In this document: in pieces, positions 23,524-31,581 of the stretch
Numbering within the stretch: the stretch's first letter is position 1
Layout: each line of letters starts with the position of its first letter
Source of the DNA: Gammaproteobacteria bacterium
GTDB lineage: Bacteria > Pseudomonadota > Gammaproteobacteria > Steroidobacterales > Steroidobacteraceae
Direction: 5' to 3'
Assembly (NCBI GenBank): GCA_028293765.1
Contig: JAQGOG010000115.1
Location: 1 to 33,018 of the forward strand
Length of the DNA stretch: 33,018 bases
The notes under the pieces: generated by a model
Database searches by the model: none
Seen by the model: only the letters and a program-made list of their open reading frames with translations
What the model was told of the DNA's origin: nothing
Made by a program: the position numbers and the translations under genes

Positions 23524-25938
23524 TCAGAACTTCTTCGTCACATCGAACCCGATGGTTCGCGGCATGTTGGTGTACTTGACCGTCGGTGTGGCCGTAGCGG
23601 CCAGAAGATACACATCGCCGTGCACGTTGAACGCGTTGCTCACATAGAACGCCAGGTTGTAGCCAGTCGCATCGTTCGTCGCACCCACGCGGAAGTTGGT
23701 GATCTGATACGCGTGCTGCGTGCGATACACCGCCGAGCTGGGCTGGAAGTCCGTGGCGGACGAGCCGTGGTACGCCCAGTCACCACGGATGAATGCTGAC
23801 CAATCCGGCACCGCCGCGAGACTATGCTCGTACTGTGCCGAGAAATCGGCCGTGAGCTCCGGAATGCGCGGCAGCTTGTCGCCCTTCTTGCCGGGCGCGA
23901 TTACCTGGGCGTTGACCTGGTTCTGGATCAACTGACGCTCGGGCAAGTACTCGAAACCGGCCGAGAAATCCAGGCCGCGTACCGGATGGTAGTACGTCTC
24001 GAATTCCAGGCCCGTGACGCGAGCCTTGCCGGCGTTGGAGATGAACCCGAACGAGCCCGTCGGGTCACGCCCCGATACCTGGATGTTGTCCCAGTCGATG
24101 TCGAAAGCCGAGACGTTGACCGTGAGGCGGCGCTCGAACCACGAGGACTTCACCCCCAGCTCGTAGTTCCACAGCGAATCGGCGCCGTAGCCCTTCGGAA
24201 CCTGCACGAAGGTCGACTGGTTGGTGCCACCGAGGCGGTACCCCTGCGACGCCAGCGCGTACACCGTCATGTCCTCGAGCGGCTTGTAGGAGATCTGATA
24301 TTTCTTGATGAGCTTGTTCTCCTTGAACGAGCTCGGGGTCGGCGGCGGCAGCGAAGTGCCGAGCAGCGGGAACTGGAACAGGTAGAACCCATTGTCGCTC
24401 TGCCTGGCCTCGAACTCACGCAAACCCACCATGAGCTCCACCTTGTGGAACAGCTTATAGCTCAACTCGCCGAACTCCGCCGACTCCTTGATGGTGCGCG
24501 TGTTGTAGCGGGCGAGCGCGCAAGGCTGGCAGCCGTCGATGCCGGCGCCCACGGCGGTCGAGTAGCCGGTCGGCGGTCCCGTGATCGGAAACGGCAGTCC
24601 GGTGTGCGGATCGACGATCGGGGAAACGCTCTCGAAACCGGATTCGCGATCGCGGTAGAACACGCCGGCGAGCCACTGCCAGTCGCCGGTGCCGATGGAG
24701 TTGAGGCGTATTTCCACCGTCTTCTGCGTGATGTCCTGCGACTGGTTGGTCAGCTCCGGAAACAAATCCGGGCGCTGGCAAGGCTGGTTCGTGGTCGCGT
24801 TCTTGTAGCAGACCGTCGCGCCCGGGGGACCTACGCCCAAGGAGATGATCGGCCAGGTGTTGTCGCGGAAGTACCCGAAGTTGCGCTTGTACATGGAGGT
24901 CGCAGCCGTGAGCGAGGACCAGCTGAAACCCTGCGTCAGGTTGAGGCTGTAGATCTGCTGCTTGTCCGGATTCGGGGTCTGCACGTAGTCGGCGTTGTTG
25001 AACGTCCCGGTGTTGAAGAACGCGAACGCGGGCACGTGGTCCCTGAACCCCTGGTCCGACGGGGTGTTGTTGCGCACGTGGAACGAATCGAAAGGGTAGT
25101 ACCCGTTGGCGCCGCCGGTCTTGCGGTCCTGCAGCCAGATCGCCGCATCGATGGTCGTCGCATCGGTCGGCTGGTAACGCAGCAGGATGCGCCCGCCGGT
25201 GGTGTTGTTCCAGTTGATGTCGTTCATCCCTAAGCGCACGTTGTTGATGTACCCACCCTGGTGGTCGTAGTACGCAACGGCACGCAGGCCGAGCACGCCA
25301 TTGATCAACGGCAGATTGAAGATGCCGGCGGTATCCGTGCCCGGATTGCCATCCGGCATGTAGTCGCCGCCGACCTGCACCGAGCCGCTCACTTGATTGA
25401 GGTTCGGCTTATTGGAGATGAAACGCACCGCGCCGGTCTGTGAGTTGGCGCCGAACGTCGTGCCCTGGGGGCCTTTCAACACCTCGATGTGCTCCATGTC
25501 GATCAGCTTCAGGTCCGGAGCCTGCGAGCCGCTGTCGCCGGTGCTGCTTTGGATGCCGGGGGCCGGAACCTCATCGAAATAGATCGCCACCTGCTCCTGC
25601 CCGGGCGACTGGATGCCGCGCAGGATATAGCGCTTCTCGCCCGCCCCGATATCGTTGAACGTGAGGCCGGGCACCTGGTAGGCGAAGTCGGTGAAATCCT
25701 TGACCCCCATTTTCTCCAGCGTCTGCGCGCCGAAGGCGGTGATGGCGGTCGGGATGTCCTGCACCCGCTCCTCGCCGCGTTTACGAGCGGTCACCAGCAC
25801 CTCGGTGACCTCCGTCGTACCCGCGTCGCTGGCGGTATCCGCCGCCGCCGGGGCGTCCGCCGCCGTCGCGAGCCGCGCGACGCCCAGCGTCATTAAGATG
25901 ATCGATGCTGATCTGCCGAGTTGTCTGCAGAAAGACAT
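23524..25938 (-). CDS. TonB-dependent receptor of the catabolic-cluster type
   Basis: This is an 804-aa outer-membrane receptor with GGGGAG 6 nt before the start. The signal peptide ends at about residue 27 (ARLATAADA). The TonB box reads TEVLVTARKR, followed by EERVQDIPTAITAFGA, the layout of iron-complex/nutrient receptors common in sphingomonads and Steroidobacter relatives. The plug has FAYQVPGLTFND, RYILRGIQSPG and HIEVLKGPQGTTFGANSQTGA. The barrel ends PRTIGFDVTKKF with the terminal Phe needed for barrel assembly. Four Cys in two loop pairs (VCYKN..PCQRP and DGCQPCAL) may form disulfides. It is convergent with the DUF operon and divergent from the amidohydrolases. The ligand is probably the substrate of those enzymes, by inference. 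Confidence 0.9.
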   Translation of the reverse strand: MSFCRQLGRSASIILMTLGVARLATAADAPAAADTASDAGTTEVTEVLVTARKRGEERVQDIPTAITAFGAQTLEKMGVKDFTDFAYQVPGLTFNDIGAGEKRYILRGIQSPGQEQVAIYFDEVPAPGIQSSTGDSGSQAPDLKLIDMEHIEVLKGPQGTTFGANSQTGAVRFISNKPNLNQVSGSVQVGGDYMPDGNPGTDTAGIFNLPLINGVLGLRAVAYYDHQGGYINNVRLGMNDINWNNTTGGRILLRYQPTDATTIDAAIWLQDRKTGGANGYYPFDSFHVRNNTPSDQGFRDHVPAFAFFNTGTFNNADYVQTPNPDKQQIYSLNLTQGFSWSSLTAATSMYKRNFGYFRDNTWPIISLGVGPPGATVCYKNATTNQPCQRPDLFPELTNQSQDITQKTVEIRLNSIGTGDWQWLAGVFYRDRESGFESVSPIVDPHTGLPFPITGPPTGYSTAVGAGIDGCQPCALARYNTRTIKESAEFGELSYKLFHKVELMVGLREFEARQSDNGFYLFQFPLLGTSLPPPTPSSFKENKLIKKYQISYKPLEDMTVYALASQGYRLGGTNQSTFVQVPKGYGADSLWNYELGVKSSWFERRLTVNVSAFDIDWDNIQVSGRDPTGSFGFISNAGKARVTGLEFETYYHPVRGLDFSAGFEYLPERQLIQNQVNAQVIAPGKKGDKLPRIPELTADFSAQYEHSLAAVPDWSAFIRGDWAYHGSSATDFQPSSAVYRTQHAYQITNFRVGATNDATGYNLAFYVSNAFNVHGDVYLLAATATPTVKYTNMPRTIGFDVTKKF

Positions 25939-26034
25939 ATCTGCTCCCCAGTTGTTGTTCCGGCGCCCCGGGGCTCCGGACCGGCCGCGCGCTGCAGGGC
26001 CGGATTGCTGTTTTCGCCAGCTGTGCTTGCTTGC

Positions 26035-26046
26035 GAATATATATTC
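26035..26046. promoter_or_regulatory. AT-only-core palindrome at the receptor start site
   Basis: GAATATATATTC is a perfect 12-bp palindrome. It lies just downstream of the -10 box of the minus-strand promoter, at the expected transcription start, which is a repressor position. It is part of the element shared with 19814-19832. Confidence 0.4.
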
Positions 26047-26052
26047 ATAATC

Positions 26053-26081
26053 ATATTATCGGGAGAAGCTTTAAGTGTGAA
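26053..26081 (-). promoter_or_regulatory. Sigma-70 promoter of the TonB receptor gene
   Basis: On the minus strand TTCACA (26081-26076), a 17-bp spacer and TAATAT (26058-26053) form a good promoter about 115 bp upstream of the receptor start codon at 25938. Confidence 0.5.
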
Positions 26082-26167
26082 GCGTTTTCGAGTTGTATTT
26101 ACGCACCGCTTGGGTGCCGTCAACTGCAGCAACGCACCATGAGTGACCGAACGGGAGAAGAACGACG

Positions 26168-27544
26168 ATGCGAGCCCCCAAGCGAAGTGTTGGATTTTTA
26201 CGTCAACTGCTGCTCGGCCTCGGGGCCGGCGCGGCTGCTCTGGGAGCATCGGTAACGGCCAATGCCGTGCCGCTCGCTCCCCCTGCCTACTCCATCATCC
26301 ACGCCGGGCGGTTGCTCGCCGAGCCGGGTAAGCAACCCGTCGCGAAAGCGACCGTGGTCGTAGAGAAGGGCAATATCAAGGAGATCCGCGCGGGCTACGT
26401 CGACGCCGCGGCGCTCGGACTGCCGGCCGACACCCGAGTCATCGACCTCACGGGCCTGTTCGTCATGCCCGGATTCATCGATCTGCACGTGCATCTGAGC
26501 AGCGGCGCGGAGCGCGGCCGGGATCTCAATCTCCGCGAATCTGACAATTATTTTACAGTCGTCGCCTACCGCAGTGCCACCGCGACTCTGATGGGAGGCT
26601 TCACGACGGTGCGCGATCTCGGCTCGGAGGGGTATACCGTCCTCGGTCTGAGAAACTCGATCCGCGACGGCATCGTGCTCGGGCCACGCATTCTCGCCTC
26701 CGGCGATCCGATAAGCCCGACCAACGGGCACGCCGACAATCACAACCTGCGCGAGGAGCTCCTCAATGGCATCGTCCGTCGCGGCGTCTGCAACGGAGCC
26801 GACGACTGCCGCCGCGCCGTGCGCGAGGCAATCCGTAGGGGCGTCGATGTCATAAAGGTGATGGCTTCCGGCGGCACCCTCGATGAAGGCGACGGCGGCA
26901 CCGGGCAGCAATTCACCGACGAGGAATTGAAGGCCATCGCGGATACCGCGCACACATTCGGGCGCAAAGTGACGGCGCACGCGCACGCCAAAATGGCCAT
27001 TGACGCCTGCATCCGCGCCAATTTCGACTCAATTGAGCACGCCATGTGGGCCGACGAAGAAACGCTGAAGGCGATGAAGGCCAAGAACATCTGGCTCGTA
27101 CCGACAGCCGCCACTATCACCTACGTCGGCGATACCCCGGAGAAGGTTCGCAACGGTCCGCTGAAGGATCTGCCTGCGGTCTCGATGGAGAAAGTGCTCA
27201 AACTCGGCACCCAGCCCCGCAAGCTCGTGACCCTGGCGCATAAGATAGGCGTCGGCATCGCGCTCGGGACCGACGCTCCGCTCGTGCCGCACGGTGAGAA
27301 TGGGATGGAGATGGTCACTTACGTCGTCGACTCCGGTATGACCCCCATGGAAGCCCTGATGACCGGTACGGTCAACGCGGCGCAGGCGGGCGGCATCAAG
27401 GATGTCGGCAAACTCGAGCCCGGCATGGCCGCGGATGTCATTGCCATGCCCCAGAGCCCCCTGGACGATATTCACGCGGTCATGAACGTCGGCTTCGTCA
27501 TGCGCGGCGGAATTGTGGCCAAAACTGCTGGAGGAACGAAATGA
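26168..27544 (+). CDS. Exported amidohydrolase (imidazolonepropionase/prolidase-like)
   Basis: This is a 458-aa enzyme of the amidohydrolase superfamily with a signal peptide (residues 1-33, ending SVTANA). Metal ligands are all visible: DLHVHL (HxH), the Lys in GVDVIKVMASGG that is carboxylated in this subgroup, HAHAK, SIEHAMW, and Asp in GTDAPLVPHG. The end LEPGMAADVIAM is typical. Binuclear members with this layout include Xaa-Pro and Xaa-Arg/Lys dipeptidases, so an amide or peptide bond in the periplasm is the likely target. Divergent from the TonB receptor and overlapping the next amidohydrolase by 4 bp (ATGA), it likely acts on material the receptor brings in. The exact substrate is unknown. 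Confidence 0.9.
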   Translation: MRAPKRSVGFLRQLLLGLGAGAAALGASVTANAVPLAPPAYSIIHAGRLLAEPGKQPVAKATVVVEKGNIKEIRAGYVDAAALGLPADTRVIDLTGLFVMPGFIDLHVHLSSGAERGRDLNLRESDNYFTVVAYRSATATLMGGFTTVRDLGSEGYTVLGLRNSIRDGIVLGPRILASGDPISPTNGHADNHNLREELLNGIVRRGVCNGADDCRRAVREAIRRGVDVIKVMASGGTLDEGDGGTGQQFTDEELKAIADTAHTFGRKVTAHAHAKMAIDACIRANFDSIEHAMWADEETLKAMKAKNIWLVPTAATITYVGDTPEKVRNGPLKDLPAVSMEKVLKLGTQPRKLVTLAHKIGVGIALGTDAPLVPHGENGMEMVTYVVDSGMTPMEALMTGTVNAAQAGGIKDVGKLEPGMAADVIAMPQSPLDDIHAVMNVGFVMRGGIVAKTAGGTK

Positions 27545-28914
27545 AGCTGCCGGCTATTCTCGGAGCGACTGCCCTCGCGTGGATCCTCTCCATCCCGGCG
27601 GCGCAGGCAGACATGGTCGTGATCGAACACGTCACGGTCATTGACGGCCTGGGCCACGCGCCCCAGCCCGACATGACCGTCGCGGTGGATGGAAACAAAA
27701 TCGCCACCGTCACGCCGAGCTCCCTGGCGAGCAATCTCAAGGGCAGGCACATCGACGGCAGGGGCAAGTACCTGATGCCCGGGCTCATGGATATCCACAT
27801 CCACTTGCGGGGTGGTGTCGACCTCACCGCTAAAGTGGGAGATACCTCGGCGCCGCCGAATCGCCAGCAGGGCGTAGAGGCGCTCGCGAGCTATCTCTAT
27901 TCCGGCGTGACCACGGTATTCGACTGCGGCAATCGCGCAGAGCACATCCTCGGGTTGCGAGCTGACGAGCGCGCCGGCCGCATTCTATCGCCGCGCATCT
28001 TCGCCACCGGCAATCTCGTGACTTATCCGGGTAGCCATGGGACGAACATGGCCGTGAACGTCAGTGACTTCGAGAAGGACAAGGCGCTGCTCGACAAGCA
28101 CATTGCCGAGCAACAGCCGGACATGCTCAAGCTGACCCTGGAGGAGGAAGGCTGGGGCTCGCGCCCCATGATCACCCTCATGCCGACGGACCTGCTAGAG
28201 AAGATCGTCCGCTACTACAACCAGCACGGCATACGCACTACGGTGCACGTGTCGAGCGAATTGCGCTCTCTCGAAGCCATCTATGCGGGCAGCGACACCC
28301 TCGCCCACCCCGTCATCCAGGGGCCTGTCAGCGACTCCTTCGTCAAGCTGATGGGAGCAAAGAAGACTCCGTTCGCCAGCACGCTCACGATCGGCGAGAA
28401 CTACAGCCGCCTCGCCGAACATCCTGAGTACCTCGACGAGCCGCTATACGTCGCCTCCTTCAGTGCGCAGGAGCGTGAGCACCTCAAGACGGACATCCGC
28501 GCGGAGTACCAGAAGCGCCCCTGGACGTGGTGGATGAAGATCATGACGCCGATCGCGCAGGAGAACGTCCGCAAGATCGACGCCGCCGGCGGCACGGTGG
28601 CCAGCGGCACGGATCAGAGCAGCGGACCCGCGCTCCAGCATGAGTTGGAAATGCTCAGTGCCGCGGGCATCGCTCCACTCAAGGTGATCCAGATCGCCAC
28701 CCATAACAGCGCCGTGTTTCTCGGCAAGGCCGACCAGCTGGGCTCGATCGACACCGGCCAGCTCGCCGACTTGGTGCTGTTGAGCAAGGATCCGACGGCC
28801 GACATCAAGAACGCCAAGTCCATCGTGTTCGTGATGAAGGACGGCCAGATCGTCGATGAGAGCAAGCTGCCGCTCGCGGGCGGCAAGCAGGCGCGCCGCT
28901 TCGCCGGCGGTTAG
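27541..28914 (+). CDS. Second exported amidohydrolase
   Basis: The product is 457 aa, with a signal peptide ending IPAAQAD. Superfamily marks are LMPGLMDIHIHLRGG (HxH), a Lys in PDMLKLTLEEEGWG, TVHVSSE, DTLAHPV and SGTDQSSG, with the usual QLADLVLLSKDP near the end. It differs from its upstream neighbour in the Lys segment and the loop before the first His pair, so the two probably act on different bonds or steps. Translation is coupled by ATGA overlap. A GC-rich hairpin follows the stop. Confidence 0.88.
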   Translation: MKLPAILGATALAWILSIPAAQADMVVIEHVTVIDGLGHAPQPDMTVAVDGNKIATVTPSSLASNLKGRHIDGRGKYLMPGLMDIHIHLRGGVDLTAKVGDTSAPPNRQQGVEALASYLYSGVTTVFDCGNRAEHILGLRADERAGRILSPRIFATGNLVTYPGSHGTNMAVNVSDFEKDKALLDKHIAEQQPDMLKLTLEEEGWGSRPMITLMPTDLLEKIVRYYNQHGIRTTVHVSSELRSLEAIYAGSDTLAHPVIQGPVSDSFVKLMGAKKTPFASTLTIGENYSRLAEHPEYLDEPLYVASFSAQEREHLKTDIRAEYQKRPWTWWMKIMTPIAQENVRKIDAAGGTVASGTDQSSGPALQHELEMLSAAGIAPLKVIQIATHNSAVFLGKADQLGSIDTGQLADLVLLSKDPTADIKNAKSIVFVMKDGQIVDESKLPLAGGKQARRFAGG

Positions 28915-28948
28915 TCCTTTCGTCCGCAGTCGCTCCTGCGACTCGCGT

Positions 28949-28978
28949 CCCCTGCGCTGCGCGGCAAGCAGCGCGGGG
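28949..28978 (+). terminator. GC-rich hairpin after the amidohydrolase pair
   Basis: CCCC-T-GCGCTGC pairs with GCAGCGC-GGGG around a 7-nt loop, with one bulged T. It lies 35 bp after the stop codon. The T-run is missing, so termination strength is uncertain. Confidence 0.4.
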
Positions 28979-29054
28979 GCGCTCCTTCCGCCCCGATCTG
29001 GGATTTACACGACCGTCAAGCTTCGCTGCGCCCCCGTGGCACGGTACGTGCTGT

Positions 29055-29079
29055 CTCCATTGCATCTTCATCAATGGAG
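29055..29079 (+). promoter_or_regulatory. Hairpin burying the ribosome-binding site of the PIG-L gene
   Basis: CTCCATTG (29055-29062) and CAATGGAG (29072-29079) form a perfect 8-bp stem with a 9-nt loop. The 3' arm contains GGAG of the only Shine-Dalgarno before the ATG at 29085. Translation may therefore depend on melting or a trans-acting factor. Confidence 0.5.
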
Positions 29080-29084
29080 GGCCC

Positions 29085-29798
29085 ATGGACGAGGAGGGGA
29101 GAGGTGGCGCTTTTGACACCTCCATAGCGGGCACATCAGAGCTGCGCTGGACGGCTCTCGACGCTCCGGAGTGGTCGCCGCCCCTGGGACCACTCGTCAT
29201 TGTCGCCCCGCATCCCGACGACGAGACGCTTGGGGCGGGTGGGCTCATTCACACCTGGGCGTCACGCTGGCTGCCTGTCGTAATCATTTCCCTCACAGAC
29301 GGGGAAGCCGCCTGTCCGGAAGTCGCCGACCTGGCGGCCCTAAGACGCCGGGAGCTCACGGCCGCGCGACGTGAGCTCGCGCCTGCCGGCATCGACCTCG
29401 TGCATCTGAAATTGCCGGACGGGCACGTTGCCGACCACCAGGATGAGCTCGCAAACGCCATCCGGAGCATCACGCCACAACGGGCGACAATCGTCGCTCC
29501 GTTCGAGCGTGACGGGCATTCCGACCACGACGTGGCAGGCCGCGTTGCCAGGGAAGTAGCACAGGATCGCAAGGCGACTCTCGCGCAATATCCAATCTGG
29601 GCGTGGCATCGTTCCACGCCTGGAATCTTCGCGGGCCTGCGCCTCGGCCGTTTCGTCTTGAGTCCCGCCGCGAAAAGCGCCAAGCAGAGCGCGATTCAAC
29701 AATACCAGTCCCAACTTCGCGAGCGCCCGGGAGGCGCGATCGTGCCGGCGCACGTGCTGGAATATTTCGCGCGGCCCCATGAGGTATTCGTCCTATGA
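29085..29798 (+). CDS. PIG-L family deacetylase
   Basis: This 237-aa cytoplasmic protein belongs to the LmbE/PIG-L family (PF02585). The zinc-binding motif APHPDDETLGAGG lies at about 42-54, and the second His pair is in HSDHDVAGR. Members remove acetyl groups from N-acetylglucosamine-type sugars or related amides. There is no signal peptide. In many proteobacteria a PIG-L gene sits beside a NodS-like methyltransferase, and here its stop overlaps the start of such a gene (ATGA at 29795-29798), but that gene is broken. The function may therefore survive only in part. Its ribosome-binding site lies in a hairpin. Confidence 0.9.
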   Translation: MDEEGRGGAFDTSIAGTSELRWTALDAPEWSPPLGPLVIVAPHPDDETLGAGGLIHTWASRWLPVVIISLTDGEAACPEVADLAALRRRELTAARRELAPAGIDLVHLKLPDGHVADHQDELANAIRSITPQRATIVAPFERDGHSDHDVAGRVAREVAQDRKATLAQYPIWAWHRSTPGIFAGLRLGRFVLSPAAKSAKQSAIQQYQSQLRERPGGAIVPAHVLEYFARPHEVFVL

Positions 29799-30155
29799 AC
29801 CGTGGGGCGGCCGCCGCTTGCCTGCCGGGAGCCTTCGAAGAGCGCTATCGTGCCGATCCGGATCCCTGGCGCTTCGCATCCGCAGGGTACGAACGTGAAC
29901 GCTACAGAATTACGCTGGCCGCGCTCACACGAGACCGTTACGGGGACGCCCTTCGAGCCGGGATGCTCCATAGGCGAGCTGACCGCCTTACTCGCACCCC
30001 GCTGCGACCGGCTGCTGGCTACTGACGCCTCGCAAACGGCCGTAGAACGTGCGCGCCAACGCTGCGCGGAATTCGGAAATGCTCGCATCAGGTGCAGCGA
30101 CCTTCGCAAGCCCGAGCTCGAAACTCCCCTCGATCGCTACATGATAATTCTCTAG
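29795..30155 (+). pseudogene. Frameshifted and truncated NodS-like SAM methyltransferase
   Basis: The first frame from ATG 29795 reads FEERYRADPDPWRFASAGYERERYRITLAAL, in the manner of NodS-like methyltransferases (split here: FEERYRADPDPW, then YERERYRITLAAL). After RDRYG it loses sense. The homology continues in the +1 frame as FEPGCSIGELTALLAPRCD and TDASQTAVERARQRC, the SAM-binding GxxxG region. The shift lies at or near the GGGG run around 29941-29944, consistent with one extra base. The second frame stops at 30155 after LDRYMIIL, roughly half the usual length of about 200 aa. A stretch before 30231 (GTELWLRFQWKGHE) may be a further remnant. A sequencing error could explain the shift but not the early stop. 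Confidence 0.75.
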
Positions 30156-30231
30156 ATGCGCCTGCGCTGGCGGGATAGCTCCCGGCGAGCCCGCGGCACA
30201 GAATTGTGGCTACGCTTCCAGTGGAAAGGCC

Positions 30232-31569
30232 ATGAAATCACAAGACACGTTCGCAGTACTGCTCGCCTGCCTGTTTACTGCGCCGGCGTGGGCTCAGGAC
30301 CTGCCCGCATTCGTCGGCGGCGAGGTGCCCAACCTGGTCGACACCTACAAGGGCCTCCATGCGCATCCCGAGCTGTCTCACCACGAAGAGCACACCTCGG
30401 CGCTGCTGGCGAGCGAGCTTCGCAAGGCCGGCTATACCGTTACCGAGCGCATCGGGAAATATCCCGATGGGACCCAGGCGTACGGACTGGTCGCGATTCT
30501 GGAGAATGGCCCCGGGCCGCGGCTGCTGATACGCGCTGATATGGATGCACTGCCCGTCATCGAGGAAACCGGCGTCAGCTATGCGAGCCAGGTCAAGACG
30601 AAGAATGCGAGCGGACAGGAGGTTGGCGTGATGCATGCGTGTGGGCATGACATACACGTCAGCACAATGATCGGCACCGCACGCGCACTCGCCGCACTGA
30701 AGAAGCAGTGGCATGGAACTGTAATGCTGGTGGGGCAGCCCTCCGAGGAAACGAGCGACGGCGCGAAAGCCATGCTTGCCGATCGTCTCTACGAGCGCTT
30801 CGGTACTCCCGATCTGGCAATCGCACTCCACGACACCAACTTCCGCGCGGCCGGAACGGTGTCGATTGCCAGCGGCGCGATGATGGCGAGCTTGAGCTCC
30901 ATTGACGTGACCCTGCGCGGCGTGGGTGGGCACGGCGCGCGCCCGCAGGAAGTCAAAGATCCGATCGTCATGGCGGGCGAGTTCATCGTCCAGCTACAGA
31001 CAATCGTGAGCCGCCAGGAGAATCCTCGCGATCCGACCGTGGTGACGGTCGGAGACATCCACGGCGGCACGAAGCGCAACATCATTCCCGACGAAGTCAA
31101 ATTGGAGCTCACCGCCCGCGCCTTCAGCGAGCCCGCGCGGCAGATCATCCTCGATGGAATCCGGCGTACTGCGCAGGGCGTGGCGTTGTCGGCTGGCGTT
31201 CCTGCAGACCGCGCGCCCATCGTCGACGTGAACGAAAATGAGGCCACGCCGGTGATGTACAACGACCCCGCCTTAGCCAAACGCGTTCAGGCCGCACTCA
31301 CCAAATCCCTGGGCAAGCAGAACGTGTTCGATGAAGATCCCATCATGGCCAGCGAGGACTTCGGTGTGTTCGGACTCGAGGGCCACAAGATTCCCGCCGT
31401 GTTGATGTGGCTGGGTGCGATGGAGCCGGCGAGGTTCGCCGCCGCCCAGGCCGCTGGCAAACAGCTTCCCGGCCTGCATACGAACCACTTTCAGCCGGAT
31501 CCGGAGCCGACCTTGCGCACCGGCGTGACGGCGATGACGTCGGTTGCCATCTCGTTGCTGCAGCACTGA
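30232..31569 (+). CDS. Exported M20-family amidohydrolase/carboxypeptidase
   Basis: This is a 445-aa metallohydrolase of the M20D (hippurate hydrolase/IAA-amino-acid hydrolase-like) group. The signal peptide is short (MKSQDTFAVLLACLFTAPAWAQ). Metal-site motifs are RADMDALPV, MHACGHDIHVS, GQPSEETSDGAKAM, ALHDTNF and, near the end, ASEDFGVFG. The dimerisation domain sits between about 190 and 305 (VGGHGARPQ). Such enzymes release amino acids from N-acyl or N-aroyl amides. An export signal is unusual in the cytosolic members but fits the other exported hydrolases nearby. It is followed after 12 bp by an amidase gene. Confidence 0.9.
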   Translation: MKSQDTFAVLLACLFTAPAWAQDLPAFVGGEVPNLVDTYKGLHAHPELSHHEEHTSALLASELRKAGYTVTERIGKYPDGTQAYGLVAILENGPGPRLLIRADMDALPVIEETGVSYASQVKTKNASGQEVGVMHACGHDIHVSTMIGTARALAALKKQWHGTVMLVGQPSEETSDGAKAMLADRLYERFGTPDLAIALHDTNFRAAGTVSIASGAMMASLSSIDVTLRGVGGHGARPQEVKDPIVMAGEFIVQLQTIVSRQENPRDPTVVTVGDIHGGTKRNIIPDEVKLELTARAFSEPARQIILDGIRRTAQGVALSAGVPADRAPIVDVNENEATPVMYNDPALAKRVQAALTKSLGKQNVFDEDPIMASEDFGVFGLEGHKIPAVLMWLGAMEPARFAAAQAAGKQLPGLHTNHFQPDPEPTLRTGVTAMTSVAISLLQH

Positions 31570-31581
31570 TCTCGCAACGCC

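Noticed and set aside
23824..25233. Long plus-strand open frame of 469 codons
   Set aside because: It lies fully antisense to the TonB receptor at 23524-25938, is very rich in Arg, Val and Glu, and shows no domain. It is a by-product of GC-rich codon use.
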